This document shows positions 32,396-44,900 of a DNA stretch of 64,000 nt, piece by piece. The DNA is taken from assembly GCF_958979055.1 (NCBI RefSeq), contig NC_084886.1, positions 47,261,154-47,325,153 on the forward strand, written 5' to 3'. Origin of the DNA: Alnus glutinosa (lineage: Eukaryota > Streptophyta > Magnoliopsida > Fagales > Betulaceae). The notes below the pieces were generated by a model. That model ran no database searches. It was not told where the DNA came from and saw nothing but the letters and a program-made list of their open reading frames with translations. The number at the start of each line of letters is the position of its first letter. Positions within the stretch are counted from its first letter, which is position 1. Both the position numbers and the translations under genes were made by a program.

Positions 32396-33492
32396 TAACA
32401 ACTAGGAGTGAGCAAAAACTCGCATACCAGCCCCTACCCTCAGGACCCGCCCCCGCCCTGCCCCTCAAAACACTGTTTTTATGTGTTTTTTGGCGGGTAC
32501 GGGTTGGGTTTTACCCAACTTGTGCGGGATGGGGCCGGACACTGGTTGATGTTTTAAAAAACCCCGGGGACCTGCCCTGCCTTGCCCACCCCCACAAGAA
32601 AAAAAGAACGAAAAGAAAAAGTTCTAAAAAATACCCTCGTACACCTCACTTTCATATTTTATAGAGTCTTCTTCATCTTTTCTAACTCTAGCGCTGCACA
32701 ACACCAAATGTTTTCCTATTCTTCATCTTCTTTCTCCTCATCATTTTCTTTATGGTCCTCTTCTTCTTGCTGTTGCTGAGGTCTTCTTTGTTCAAGAAGA
32801 ATGTGTTGGTATTCTTGAAGTATAGCTCTCAGAACTGGGCTAGGATGTCATTAATGGAGGGGGGCTTTGGGTTGGATTTCATGGGGTGAGGAAGGGGAAG
32901 GAAAAGTGGTGATGATGATACGCTCATTCTCATCTAGATCTACGGATACGCGATGCAGTGTGCAGTGCACGTGGCGCTCGCCTGGATGGAGTTCTGCCAG
33001 AGGAACACGCGAATGACAGCTAGGGGTAGGTCTCAGTTGGTGGACGAAGACGCCCACATTAGCGAGAACGACGACGAATACGACAAGGTCTCGGGGAGTC
33101 CCGGCCGCTCTTGGTGAGGTTTTCTTTGTTGAATTTTGAATTTCAATTTTGAACTTTTTAGGTCCAATTTGAATATTGAACTAAATTAAGCTTTTTGGTT
33201 CGGACTTTGTGTTAGTCTGGGGGGTTTTGTAATCTTCAATCGTGTACTTTTGAGAAATTGGATATGGCATTTTGCAACAGAACCATGTTGAACTACTTCT
33301 TTTCCTACTTTCTTTCAAGATTTTTTTTTCTTCTCCAGAAACCCAACAGCCCCGCCCAATCCGTCCCGCACGAATATAGCACATTTTGTGCGGGCCACAT
33401 GTATGATTTCCTGCACCCATAGGGGTGCGAGGCGGGGTCAAAAATGGGGAAAAACGGCCCCCATCGCCCCATGCTCACCCCTACTAACAACT
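32396..33492. mobile_element. hAT-like non-autonomous element with 8-bp duplication
   Basis: The body 32404-33484 starts AGGAGTGAGCAAAAAC and ends GCTCACCCCTAC. TAACAACT is repeated exactly at 32396-32403 and 33485-33492, the length expected for hAT. The exact edge may shift by one base. Subterminal GC-rich blocks (GGGTACGGGTTGGG) are present. No transposase is encoded. The middle holds an exon-like segment (32938-33113). Confidence 0.78.
32938..33113 (+). pseudogene. Exon-like GC-rich cargo inside the hAT-like element
   Basis: After CATCTAG at 32937, the frame ATC TAC GGA stays open for 58 codons and ends at TTG|GTGAGG, a good donor. The predicted peptide contains CAVHVALAWMEFCQRN and QLVDEDAHISENDDEYDKVS. 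Base composition is unlike the surrounding element. I do not recognise the parent gene. Capture of a host exon is inferred, not shown. Confidence 0.4.
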
Positions 33493-35437
33493 TCATAACT
33501 TTCTCCCTTTTTTATGGGTAATTACTGAATAAAAATGTGTTAAAAGAAAGGTGCAAGAATATATATGATATTTTTCATATTAGTATTAGATATATTTTTT
33601 CTAATACAAATTTATCATAGTTGTTGAAGTAGAATTTTGTATGGCTTATGGAGTGGGGCTTATGGTAATTTAAATCCATATTAATAGCCATCTGTGTTAG
33701 ATTTTTTTTATTATCATTTCTTGTCATTAATGTCTATCTCACTTGCTATATATATATTTTTTATATAGACCATTGTATTATTCAATAAATAATTAAAGAC
33801 GTAGCATTATCAAGTTGTTTTCAGTGGTGAACATAGGCCCTTCAAGACAAAACCATAAGAATGATCCTTTCCATTGTCTACCAATAATACAAAAGGGTAA
33901 ATAGAAGCTATGGATGAAATAATCCTTTCCATTTGGTTACATCTGGATGTTGATCATTAGATAAGGTTGTCGACAATGGCATTGATGGTCCTATACACTT
34001 GTCTTGTCGTCTGTTTTGTACCCTAAAGCCAGAGAGAATGTATTCTAGATAGATCGGATCGCTGTCAGGGAATTGCCTTTGAGGAAGATATTGTGCGATA
34101 GTAATGAAACAACTTCAGTAATTTCTAATAGATTATTAGAGATAAATTATGTTTTTGTTTAACAACTATTTTACAATGTTTCTGTTTCATAGAAATAGAG
34201 TAGTTTGCTCTAACGAAGCAATATGAAAAATACAAGAAGGGAAGTCTTCCGTTCAAACATGTTCTATGACATGTTTAACTGCTGCTTTAGCTAAATCATA
34301 AACAGTAGAGTTTCCCTCCCTTTTGACGTGATCTATATTTGCCAAATCGGCATCATTCTAAGCACGTCTCTAGTTTCGTTCACTAGATGTCTATATCTGC
34401 TCTAGCATCGTCCGCCTGACTTAATAGCATTAATTATTTGGAGCGCATTACCCTCCGGCACAATTTGCTGCAAGCCAGATATGTGCAAAACTCTACAGTA
34501 TGTAGGGCTCCCAGTTCAAATTTAGTTCTTGACACATGATTAATTTGTATGAGTATATGTTTATGTGGTAGTTTCGATTAATTATTTGATCGGTCTTTGT
34601 CAAAATATATATATATATATCACACGTGTCATGTTTTTAAAAATATCTTCCAATTATAGAGGCTGCATAATAAAGCCAAAATAATAATAAAATAATAATA
34701 ATAAAAAAAAAAGGTCTAGAAATACTTTATCTTTAGTTCTTATCGTGACAGGGTTAACTTTTAATATTAAAAGCACCACCAAAGATTAATTTTCCAAATT
34801 TCATTATAACTCTCAGAAAGTTTCTTCATTATTCTTCAGGAGCGGGGGTCAGAGACGTTGGGAAGTTTCTCAAGATACTTTTCTTGTCAAAAGGCCGAAA
34901 GCATAAAATTTTTTCCTTAAGGGTCTATACACTCCATTAACTTCTCCATCTTAATTGTTATTTCTGCCATATTACATTTATTAATTATGATCATGATGCA
35001 AGGGCAATATTGGAATAGAATAATTGGAAAAATCTTTTTCATACCACCTACAGAGTTCCCCATGATAAAGTTATCCTTGCTTGTCCCATATGTCATGCTT
35101 TAAATAGTTTAAGATATATTGTAAATTTACAACTTTTATATAATTTCAATAATCTTTTTAAAAACCGACCATTAGATAACCATTAGATATGTAGCATCTA
35201 TACGTAAGAAAATATATTCAATAGTAAGTTAAAAAAAAAAAAAAAAAAATTGTTAAAGTTGTACAAAAGTTATAAACCTATCATATCTCATAGTTTATAA
35301 AAAGAGTAATGTTTTTTGCACAATTTTTTTAATGTTTATAAGATCAACAATTAGATATTTAAAGCTCACATGTAGAAAAACAGATTAAATGTTTGATCAT
35401 ATAAAAAAAAAGTTGTTAGAATTGTACAACAATCATA
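33493..35437. other. AT-rich intergenic DNA around the RNase H remnant
   Basis: Apart from the remnant at 34230-34520 and a partial local duplication at about 35150-35440, no gene or structured RNA was recognised. Confidence 0.45.
34230..34520 (-). pseudogene. RNase H-like (RVT_3 type) retroelement remnant
   Basis: On the - strand, pieces such as VPEGNALQIINAIKS, HLVNETRDVL and REGNSTVYDLAKAAV resemble the end of the RNase H domain of plant LINEs. The frame is broken by stops and shifts. No other LINE part is adjacent. Confidence 0.55.
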
Positions 35438-35820
35438 ACTTCACTTAACTTTCCTGACTTGTCATCGCTTTTACAATTATATCATAATCTCTTAAAAACT
35501 CAATTTAGTATATCGATATTTCAATTTCATCAAATCCGTTAAGATTTTTTATTAAATTTTGTCAAAATTCTTAAAATACCTTTATTTTTTTGTAGAAGAA
35601 AAAAAAATTGTAAATTTTGTTAAATATTAATCAACACTTAAATCCTAACAATTTTTTTTTTTTAAAAAAAAGGTATTTAGAAATTTTGACATCCTTCTTG
35701 TAAAGTCCTAACGAATGGGTAAAATTGAAAAAAAAAATTAAAAGATAAATCCACTAAATTGAAAGCTAATTATAAATACGATGAAAGTTCAAAAGAGTTA
35801 AAGTGAAATTTTTTCAAATT
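35438..35820. mobile_element. Diverged AT-rich MITE related to the one at 24.2 kb
   Basis: The left arm (ACTTCACTTAACTTTC, CAATTTAGT, CAATTTCATCAAATCCGTTA) is mirrored on the right (CTAACGAATGGGTAAAATTG, ACTAAATTG, GAGTTAAAGTGAAATT). The layout and motifs match the 24221-24733 element. Confidence 0.6.
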
Positions 35821-35886
35821 TAAATATACACATAAGAGAACTTCACCGTACGTATCTTGCTCACCACAACGAGGATCTTATCTACC

Positions 35887-36367
35887 TTAGAGTACTCTCA
35901 ATGGATTATCTATTTGCAACTTTAAGTTAGAATAGATAACAAAAATGCTAAAAAGAGACTATCGGCTTATGTATTCCAACTCTATAATAGATTTTTCTTA
36001 ATTTCCTACATAGTGCAACTCTAGTCACCTATCTTTTATTCTTTTTTTATTATTCTTTTATCTTCATATTTTCTGCTTTGTTTTTTTCCTTTTTCCCTCC
36101 ACCACTCCACGGCCTTCCTTCTTTTATTTTCTTCCTTTATAGTGGAGATCTAAAGGAAAGTGTGTAAAGTAGTGAATTTATCAAGCGGGACCCACGTGAA
36201 AAAAAATACCATAATGAAAAAAATTAATGAAAAAATAAAAAATATAGAGTTAAGAATAGATAATCAAATGTAAAGTACATTTTAAAACTCATTAGCTAAA
36301 CTAAATAAAATGAATTTTAATTAGCTATCTAAATTAAAAAACACATAAGCTATCAAGAATACTCTTA
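35887..36367. mobile_element. Tourist-like (PIF/Harbinger) MITE with TTA duplication
   Basis: The body 35890-36364 begins GAGTACTC and ends GAATACTC, with TTA directly on both sides (35887-35889, 36365-36367). The arms pair imperfectly (AATGGATTATC, TTTAAGTTAGA, with right-side partners). Ends and duplication resemble the large element at 56219. Confidence 0.75.
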
Positions 36368-36876
36368 GGCGGCGTTTGACATCTCTACTTGAACCTAATT
36401 TTACACTCTTTGAGACGTGAGAATATATCATCGGTTTTTTTCTTTTGTTAATTATATTTTGTACGGATTCTTGATTCAAATGCTCTCTTACCTCTACAAA
36501 AAGTTAACGAAAAAGAAAAAGGAAAAATCTCCAAAGCCACAAGCTAATTAAAATATAAAATACTTTTTCTTCTTTTGAATCGAAGAGCAAATGTAGGATA
36601 CGATGTTGCCCTAATCATAAAGAGAGGTACCACCGAACTATCAAACTTGGTAATTAGGATAAGAATTAAGAAGTGATTGGTGATGCAACACGTCCACGAC
36701 AAGCGATCAATAGTACTTCAATGGTCTCGCCAGAAATTTATAAAAAGGAAGCTGTCCCATGTATTTGACATTCGAAATACATGTTTGCAAGAGGCAATGT
36801 GACAAATTTCAGACAAAATCCCAAACAAAAGGGATGCTGCTGCATCTCTTATTGCTATCAGAAAGAAGCAGGATTC

Positions 36877-38260
36877 TCATCCAGAGGCCGTTTTCTTTTG
36901 CTGGAATACGACAGCAAAGACTGGAACACCCACACCAATGCTGAACGCAGTAAACACTCCAAGACTCATTTTCAACGCCTGGAATTTCATCCTGTCCAAG
37001 TTATACATGTGTTTGGCATGCAGGTAGTATGGTTCATCATGACCATGTCCTCCTCCCATACTCTTCACCCCAGTCGAGTGGAAACCCCTCTTTGCTGGCA
37101 GAAAAAAAATAAAACAAGGCATTGTTCTAGTTTTAGTAACATGGACAAGTATTAAATAATTTGGCATTTTGACAATTCAGTCATATCTATATGTCCAGAG
37201 ATCCGGAATTTAGACAAACTAGACACCCCTAACAGATTACAAGTTTGAGTAATGCTATTTTTCAAATCCATTTCATACCGGCTTACGTGACGTGTTTTAA
37301 GTGATTTTCCATGTCAGCCGGTTAAAAAAAAAACAAAGGAAAACCACTTAAAATATGATAGATCAGCTAGTGTGATAAATGAATGTGAAGAGTGACATTA
37401 CGCTCTAAGTTTAAGTAGGGTAGGGTTGTAAACTTTCTTTTTTTAAGAAAAAAAAAAAACATATATTACTGGAATTATATTGAGCTAATCATAGCGCGCT
37501 CAGTATTTTCATATATTTCGATTCTCTAACGTCATGGTTTCACATCCTTTCAAGAAACCTACAAATACTAGCCTCTAAGGAATTATAAAGTAGTCAACTA
37601 ATCTACATCAGTCTTGGTTCAAAGATTTTGAATGCGCCCTGAATAAGTAGGAATTGAACATATATTACTACTTACAAAAAAAAAAAAAAATGTATCACTG
37701 GATTATTCGTTAGTATCTGTAAACTGGAGGCACCCTGTGCTACCCAATTTTATGGTTGTCAAAAAATCTACTGAGAACTGCAAGCATGCTACTTTTAAAT
37801 CTCAACTTGATGGAATCCAAAATCAAAGATTTGCTTCACAACAAGAAACCGTAAAAATTAGTGTGTGATAGATCATTCAAACAGTTTTTGCAATATGATT
37901 AACTCACCATGACACACAGGTTTGCACACAACATTTGTCCAAGTGTCATCACATACAGGATTTTAAGGGAAGTTATTTCGCAATATGATCAAGGCAAATG
38001 AAAATCTGCATGAATTCAAGTTTCTTTTTCCTTTTTCAGATATCATTTCTGATATAATACTGTCTATGTGCTTAACTATAGCATAATATGCAAAAGAAAT
38101 ACAACACTATAAGCTCATGTAAAGTAATTTTCTTTAAAAAAAGTGACAGCGGATGCATTAAGAACCAATAAATGGCATCAAACTAACCTGAGTTTGGCAG
38201 AATTGCTTCTGAAGACATCAACAACTTGGCACAAGACCTCATTCCAGTGTTGAACGACAT
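36877..38260 (-). CDS. COX7c-like small mitochondrial inner-membrane protein
   Basis: Two exons on the - strand, 38260-38188 and 37094-36877, encode 96 residues. The N-terminus is a mitochondrial targeting-type sequence (MSFNTGMRSCAKLL, ending KRGFHST). The mature part GGGHGHDEPYYLHAKHMYNL precedes one transmembrane helix (about residues 68-90, LGVFTAFSIGVGVPVFAVVF) and the tail QQKKTASG. The pattern fits the conserved plant protein proposed as complex IV subunit COX7c, a one-helix subunit. I assign this by topology and memory of the family, so the name is less certain than the gene. The junction AACTCAG|GTTAGT to TGCCAG|CAAAG keeps frame. The intron holds a small MITE (37247-37405). A decayed copy lies at 55426-56110. 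Confidence 0.8.
37247..37405. mobile_element. Small MITE in the COX7c intron
   Basis: GAGTAATGCTATTTTTC at the left pairs with the complement of GAGTGACATTACGCTC at the right. Inner motifs (CACTTAAAATATGAT, CGTGTTTTAAGTG) also pair. Confidence 0.65.
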
Positions 38261-40080
38261 GGTTGTAGGAAATGATTAAGCTCTTGCTTCTTGATTGCCT
38301 GCTCATTCATATAGGTGCCTCTTAAGTCTTAAATAGATAAATTAGCAATACATTTAACAACCCCCCAAAACCACAAAGAATCTTGTGCCTTTCCCAAGAT
38401 TTCCTATAGAACTATAAAAAAACTGATCTGTTAAAAAATTAAAACTAAGCTCCCCCATAAACTGGTAAAAGGTTATGAACATTTGGATTGACATGATTAA
38501 TTATACACAAACAAACTATCAGTCCTGTCAGCTAAATTCTCCATGTATTTAGAGGAACAAAAATTTTGGAGTCAGGTTGGATCCACAGGAAAACAAATGT
38601 AAAATTTTTTGAAGCAAGAGAATAATATCCTAATCAAAACTACACACACAACACAAAGATATAACATCTGAAATAGCCCCATAACTATAGGAGAAGGGGT
38701 GCCTCCTCACAAGGGGGGTTGCTGTGATCAGGCCCGGGCGTAATTCCATCCTCCGGCAGGATGCTTTTTAGAGATTCTTAGTCATAAGCTAATACTATCG
38801 ATGCAGGCCAGTTTACGTGCAAACAAGTTCTACTAAAACGGTCATATCTTGTGATTACAATATCTGATGAAGACAATCATGGTGGCGTTGGAAATACTAT
38901 TCAAAGAGCTACAAAGTCATATTTCATGAAGATTTTCCAATTCCAACTAAGTCAAAACGGTTTATCAATATAAATTCAGCAATTTGGTTCGGGAAGCTTG
39001 GTAGATGTCTCAGTTGAACCTAGATCGACCGAGGTGATGCATCAGCTCCATACAAAAGCACGAGGCACTTGGACGATGATCGATCAACCGAGGATAGTTC
39101 ATTAGGGTTTTAGCCTTTTTTTCGCATTTAAAAATTAAGGTTTTGTTGTATTAACCCACGGCTCGATTGACTGAGATTGTAGCTCGATCGGCCGAGTTGT
39201 GGCAGGGTAATTTTGTCTTCTATTTTCAGGGTTGCGACCCTATTTTCCATTTAAGTTTAATAAGGACGCTTGACTGCCCAGTAAGTTGTTTTAGCAGTTA
39301 TCTATCAATAAGAATACTCCAAGGAGAGTTTTTCTTTAGTTTCCCCTACAAATCCTTGATTCTCCTTGATATGTGGAAGAGTTGTAAATTGTGTGACTGA
39401 TAAATCTGTGAACCACTATGCCACGTTGCATCAACTATGCTTTTGTTTACAATTGCGCCAAACTAAAGTTTAGGTAACCGTGAAACAAGGCAGTCTCATC
39501 CCCTGTTTGGTAGCTGGGAAACTAGATAAAAATGAAATTTAAAATTAATGAAGGAAATTTTAGATCTAACAACCGTTTTATTATTTTAGTGGCTTTGCTT
39601 TGAATTTTTTTTTTTTTTTTTGATAAGTCAAAATAATCTTATAAAAAAAATTAACAAGAAATTCAATTCAAATCGTCTTATTTGAAGCAATATCCCAAAA
39701 ATCAAGCTCTAAGTCCAGCAGTAAATGGTAAACACAAAACCTAGCAAAATATATCAAACAGAAATGACCAAAAAAAAAACCAGATCTAAACAACTCCGCT
39801 GAAAAAACTATAAGCTAATGCGAAAAAGGATAATATCAGAGCTTCGATCAAGAAAACGCCCATGAATAGTACACTCGTGCGATCAAAATCGGTTATCAGC
39901 CATACCAATCAACAACGATAAGTCTAAAAAAGGAAGCAGATAATAATTTACAAGACCAAGAATAAGAAGAAGGGAAGTGTCACCTTCTGATGCGATGGGA
40001 GATAGAAGAAGACTCGGGCTTTTACGTAAGGAGAGAAGCGAGAAATTCCCAATCAACGAGCTGAGAACCTGCAAGAACCC
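38261..40080 (-). other. Presumed 5' leader intron and first exon of the COX7c-like gene
   Basis: A CT-rich segment at about 40075-39984 on the - strand ends CATCAGAAG|GTGACA and may be the first leader exon, very like the leader of eIF5. The interval to 38261 would then be a leader intron. It contains a less AT-rich block at about 38650-39440 with four variants of CGATCGACCGAG, probably an old solo LTR. The leader assignment is inferred. Confidence 0.45.
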
Positions 40081-40190
40081 TATGTAATGCGTCGTTTGCA
40101 GCCTTCTGGCCCTTATGTGTCTCTGATTTTACGGTTGTGTCCTCAATCATAAACACATCTGCTGTTAAAAGAATCACAATACATCTGCTG

Positions 40191-40412
40191 TTAAAAAAAT
40201 GAACGGACCAGATTCAATAATAACAAACGACGTCGTCCGATATAAGGCAAAAGCCGCAAAATGTTTGGCGGTTTGCTTAACAATTGACGCCGTTTGTTCT
40301 CAACAGAACAAAATTTTGTTTTTGCATCTTCGTCGATTCTCTGAGTAGCAGCTTCAAAAGGAACAACACGGGGAAGATTCAGCTTCTCAAACGGCTCCGT
40401 GTTCGCAGCCAT
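40191..40412 (-). CDS. Small hypothetical protein, doubtful
   Basis: From the ATG at 40410-40412 a 73-residue frame begins MAANTEPFEKLNLPRVVPFE and is hydrophilic, with a basic C-terminal half (PYIGRRRLLLLNLVR). I do not recognise a family. The first 40 codons look protein-like, while the end runs into low-complexity sequence. It may be the first exon of a small gene, a gene remnant or chance. It lies upstream of the COX7c-like gene on the same strand. Confidence 0.3.
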   Translation of the reverse strand: MAANTEPFEKLNLPRVVPFEAATQRIDEDAKTKFCSVENKRRQLLSKPPNILRLLPYIGRRRLLLLNLVRSFF

Positions 40413-41247
40413 GACTATGAAATCAGAAATACCCCTGTTCAATGTCTTCTTAGCTGAAATCCCAAATTATAATTGGATCCATAAATCTTTGAAGATTGTT
40501 GGGAAATGGGCCACCTGATAAAGCCCAAATCACTACTAAAATTGCAAGCTGGGTCTGGCCCATTATGCAATTGACGCCCAATTCCCTGACTAGCACTTTT
40601 AGGATCGGTCGTAATTGTTAGTTACGGTCATAGCAGGAGGCCAGAACAATGGACTTATTTGGTAAAGATATGTACAGAACAAAGTAGTGAATTGTTAATT
40701 TTGAAATTAGTAAAAAGTGATGATGTGATATAAAATAAAAAGAATTTGTATAGAAAAGTGAAATAAATTTTGTATTGTAGTGATTTTTTTTATTTGAATA
40801 ATAATAAAAAAAAATTATTAATATGATATAAAAAGTAAAAAAAGTGAGAATATTTTGATGTTAATTGTTATTAAAAAATATGAAAATTTTTTAACCATTA
40901 GAGTGTGAGTGTCTTCGGTTCAGGCCAAAGACACTGACAATTTTCCTATTTCGCAAGAAAGGGCAAATTGATTTCAGGGAAAATTCCATCTCGACCCCAT
41001 CAATAGATACCAGTGGTGGTTTGAAATTTACATGGAAGAAGTGTCCCGAAAAATGCACCATTTCAATTTTTACTGTTTCTTAATTAATTGATTTCATGTT
41101 ATCATATAAATATTTATTATCCCCGATTCCCCATAAAACTCTTATTTTGCGGGTAAATAATTTTTTTCCCTCACAAACTATGACTTTTAATCTTTTATAT
41201 CATTTGACCCACAAATAACTGGCAAATCAAACTCTTTTTTGAAGTTT
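40413..41247. other. AT-rich intergenic DNA with a dispersed repeat
   Basis: The segment at about 40660-40895 (GTGATATAAAATAAAAAG, AATAATAATAAAAAAAAATTATTA) is a diverged copy of about 62615-62850, so both belong to one dispersed repeat family. No gene was seen. Confidence 0.5.
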
Positions 41248-41462
41248 AAGAAATGCTAGAAATTCAAATTTCTTCCTTTTTTTCTTTTTTTTTTTTTTCT
41301 TTTTTTTTTTTAAATTTTGGTTCCAACTTGATGTGTTACAATTTTATGAGACTATTATTTTGAAAAATGTGTCACAATCTCATAGGATTGTGACACATCA
41401 AGTCAGAATCAAATTCTGGAAAAAAAAAAAAAAAAGTGTTTAAATGTCTAGCATTCCTCTTA
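41248..41462. mobile_element. Small foldback MITE
   Basis: AAGAAATGCTAG at the left end pairs with CTAGCATTCCTCTT at the right. An inner stem (CAACTTGATGTGTTAC against TGTGACACATCAAGTC) is well kept. Confidence 0.7.
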
Positions 41463-41963
41463 AAGTTTTAGTGTCAATATGCCTATTCCATCTAAAAGAC
41501 TAAATTGACGATTAAGTTTGATAGAAAATATATGAAATGACTAAATTATTTATGTTACAGTGGCAAATTGACAAACATACTCATTTTATATTTACTTTCA
41601 GATGGAAAAAAAAAATGATTCGATTTTTTCTTTCTGTTAAAAATAAGGACAATTGAGAATGAAGTTGATGAGTTTTTTTTTTTTTTTTTTTAAATTTTTT
41701 TTAAGTTTTAAGACTCCCTTTTAACATAAAGGGCAATTTAGCTATTTTACGTATTTTTAATCGTATTTTATTGGTTTTTTTTTAAAAAAAAGTACGAAAT
41801 AAGGAACTAAACAGACTTAATGAACAAAAAAAGAAGAAGAAGAGGAAGCTTTTCCAAAACAGGGAGGAGAAGGTCCTACAAGAAGGGAACAAATGGGAAT
41901 GCAGCCAGAGTGGAGTCTGGTTGCGGCCCAGGATGCCACATGATGGCCACAGAAGTTTGCACT

Positions 41964-44900
41964 TCAGTTGACATGACTAGCTAACCAGTTAGTAGTAGAG
42001 GAGATAATGGATCGGATATGAGAGATAATAGAAGCAATGCGCCAGTCTTGTGTAATGGTAAGATTCTGAAAAGCCAGAGAAACAGTAAGAGAGTCCCCTT
42101 CCAAGATAAAGGAAGAAATATTCAGAGAGGTAGCTAACCGAGCTGCCAAAAGAGCCGCACGAGCTTCCCCATAGAGAGCTGAACATGGAGGACTAATAAG
42201 AGAACTGGCACCGATGACTGATCCAGAGAAGCTTCTGATAACCGCAGCTTGGGCTGAGAAAGAAGGGCGGATGGCCGCATCATAGTTCACCTTATAGAAA
42301 GGAGAGCAAGGTTTCTGCCAAATCTCAGGAGTCCGGAGCAGAGAAGTAAACCAGGCAGATGGTGTTCCAAGACAAGCTTGTTAATAGTTGTGGAGATTGT
42401 GATAGCATTAGGAACAATTTTATCATGGTGAGCCTTGTCCCTAGAAAACCAAAGTTGATCACAAGCCACCGCAGCAAATATTTGGAACATGTGAGTTGCT
42501 GTCTGGGGAATACCAATAGTAGCATGGTTCAGAATAATAAGTAGCCAATCTGTCATGTCATGAACTGGCAAGGCAAGATTATCCAAGGGCCAAAAAGATT
42601 GACGCCAAACCACACGTGTTATAGGGCAAGAGAAGAAGATATGGAGAATAGAATCAATAGGAAAAGAACAAAGAGAACAAGAGGTATCCGAGGTAGAGGA
42701 ATGGATAGATTGGGAAATACGAAATTTAGTAAGAATAATATTTCAAACCATTTTCCATAAAAATAATTCTAAAAGATGATTGAGATTTAATTTCCATAAA
42801 GCTTTCCAATGAGATTTGGAGAGAGGAGATGGGGAGACTGGGATGGAAAAGGTGATAAGGTGATGGACTGATTTAGTAGTGAAAGTTTCAGAGGTAAAGG
42901 GAGTCCAAAGAACCGAATCATGAAAGGGGAAGGGACAATTTTCATAATTTCTATGATAGTAGAAGGATGAAAAAGAAAAATCAAAATTGTGGAATTCCAA
43001 GAGTTAGTGGAGGGAAGAAGAAGGTCAGAGATAGCCAATGGATAAGAAGAAGGGAGATATGGTAAACGGGGGGTAGGGAGAAAGAGTGGAATAGTAGGAA
43101 TCCAAGGAGAAGTCCAAATAGGTAAAGTAGAAAATTTGCTTGGTAAAAAACAAGCACCTTTAGCAATGATGGGAACGGTTGCTTTTATGCCATATCAAAT
43201 CCAAGATCCAGAAGAAAGAGGAGAAGATAAGAGGTTACCATATTTGATGTACTTGTTCTGATAAAGAGAGACCCAGGAGCTGTTGTGGTTAGTGAGAAGA
43301 TTCCAACCAAGCTTTGAAATGAGAGACAAATTAACATCTTTCATAAGACGAAAACCCAAGCCACCTTGATCTTTTGGCAAGCATAAAGAACGCCAAGATT
43401 TAAGAGAAAGGTTACGAGACTTATCCTTAGGGAAACACCACCAAAAATTCTTGAAAGCTTTATACAAGCTGCGACAGAAACCATCAAGGAGAAGAAAAGA
43501 ACTCATGGCATAAGATGGAATGACAGAAGCAACAACTTTAACCAGAATTGATTTACCAGCCTGAGACAAAGATTTTGAGTGCCAACCTTCAATTTTCCCT
43601 TGAACCTTGTCCAGAATATCAGAGAAGGCTGCAGATTTGGACTGACCAATGAGAAGGGGAAGACCTAGGTGCTTAGCAGAAGCTGGAGTACGGTCATATG
43701 GGAGAATAGCCTGTATAGCAACAATAGTGGCTGGAGCAATATTTTTACTAAACAAAATAATGGATTTTCTAAATGTTAACCGCCTGTCCAGACCAATGAC
43801 CATACTTATCCAAACAAGATTTAATCAAAGATGCTTCACCAGAGGTAGTTGTGGTGAAGATAACCAGATCATCAGTAAAAAGAAGATGATTTAACGGTGC
43901 ACAGGATCTAGCAATCTTGAAACCACACAAATTGCTGTAAAGGAGTCGAGAAATAGCCTTCGAGCCAATGATAAAGAGAAAAGGGGAAAGAGGATCACCT
44001 TGCCGAAGACCACGAGTAGGGGAGAAGAGACCAAAAAGGCTTCCATTCAAAAGAAATGAGAAGGAAGTTGAAGATATACAAATACGGACCCAGTTGATCC
44101 AAGTGGGGTGAAAACCAAGCTTCTGAAGAATAGCCAGTAAGAAACCCCATTCCATTTTATCGAAAGCCTTTTTCCATATCAATATTAACAGCCATGAGCC
44201 CACCTCTTCCTTTCTTAGATTTAAGAGTGTGCAGCATTTCGTGTGCCAAAATGGAGTTATCCTGAATAAGACGATTAGGAACAAAAACAGTTTGCAAAGG
44301 AGAAATAAAGTTAGCTAGAAGAGGTTTGAGCCTGTTTGCAAGCAGCTTGGAGATAATCTTGTTGATGATGTTGCAAAGGCTAATAGGGCGAAAATGTTGA
44401 ACCGTTGAAGCTCCCATCTTTTTGGGAATTAAAGCTAAGAAGGTATGGTTTTGTTCGTGGAGAAGTTGATTATGCTTAAAAAAATTTCAGACCGCATGTA
44501 GAACAATATGCTTGATAATATCTCAATATTTCAAATAGAATAAAGCTGTGAAACCATCAGGTCTAGGGGCCTTTAAATGCCCTAGCCTAGCAAGAGCTGT
44601 ATAGATTTTAGATTCTATAGGGATAGCACAAATAAGTAAATTATCATCATCAGAAATAGAGGGTTGGAAGAGATCCAACAACTCAGAGGGAGGAGATATA
44701 TTAGTAGTTTGGAATAGATCTTTGAAATGAGTAACAAAACATCTACCAATAGCAGTCCTATCAGAAATCCAACCAACATTAGGAGAGAATAATCGATCAA
44801 TATTATTCCACTTAAGCTGGATGAGTGTACTTGTGTGGAAAAATCGGGTGTTCAGATCCTTGCAAATTAACCACAGCTCTCTAGATTTATTTTTCCACAT

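Noticed and set aside
39883..40074. Small frame MQVLSSLIGNF on the - strand
   Set aside because: It overlaps the CT-rich leader-like exon of the COX7c-like gene and has the low complexity expected of a 5'UTR.
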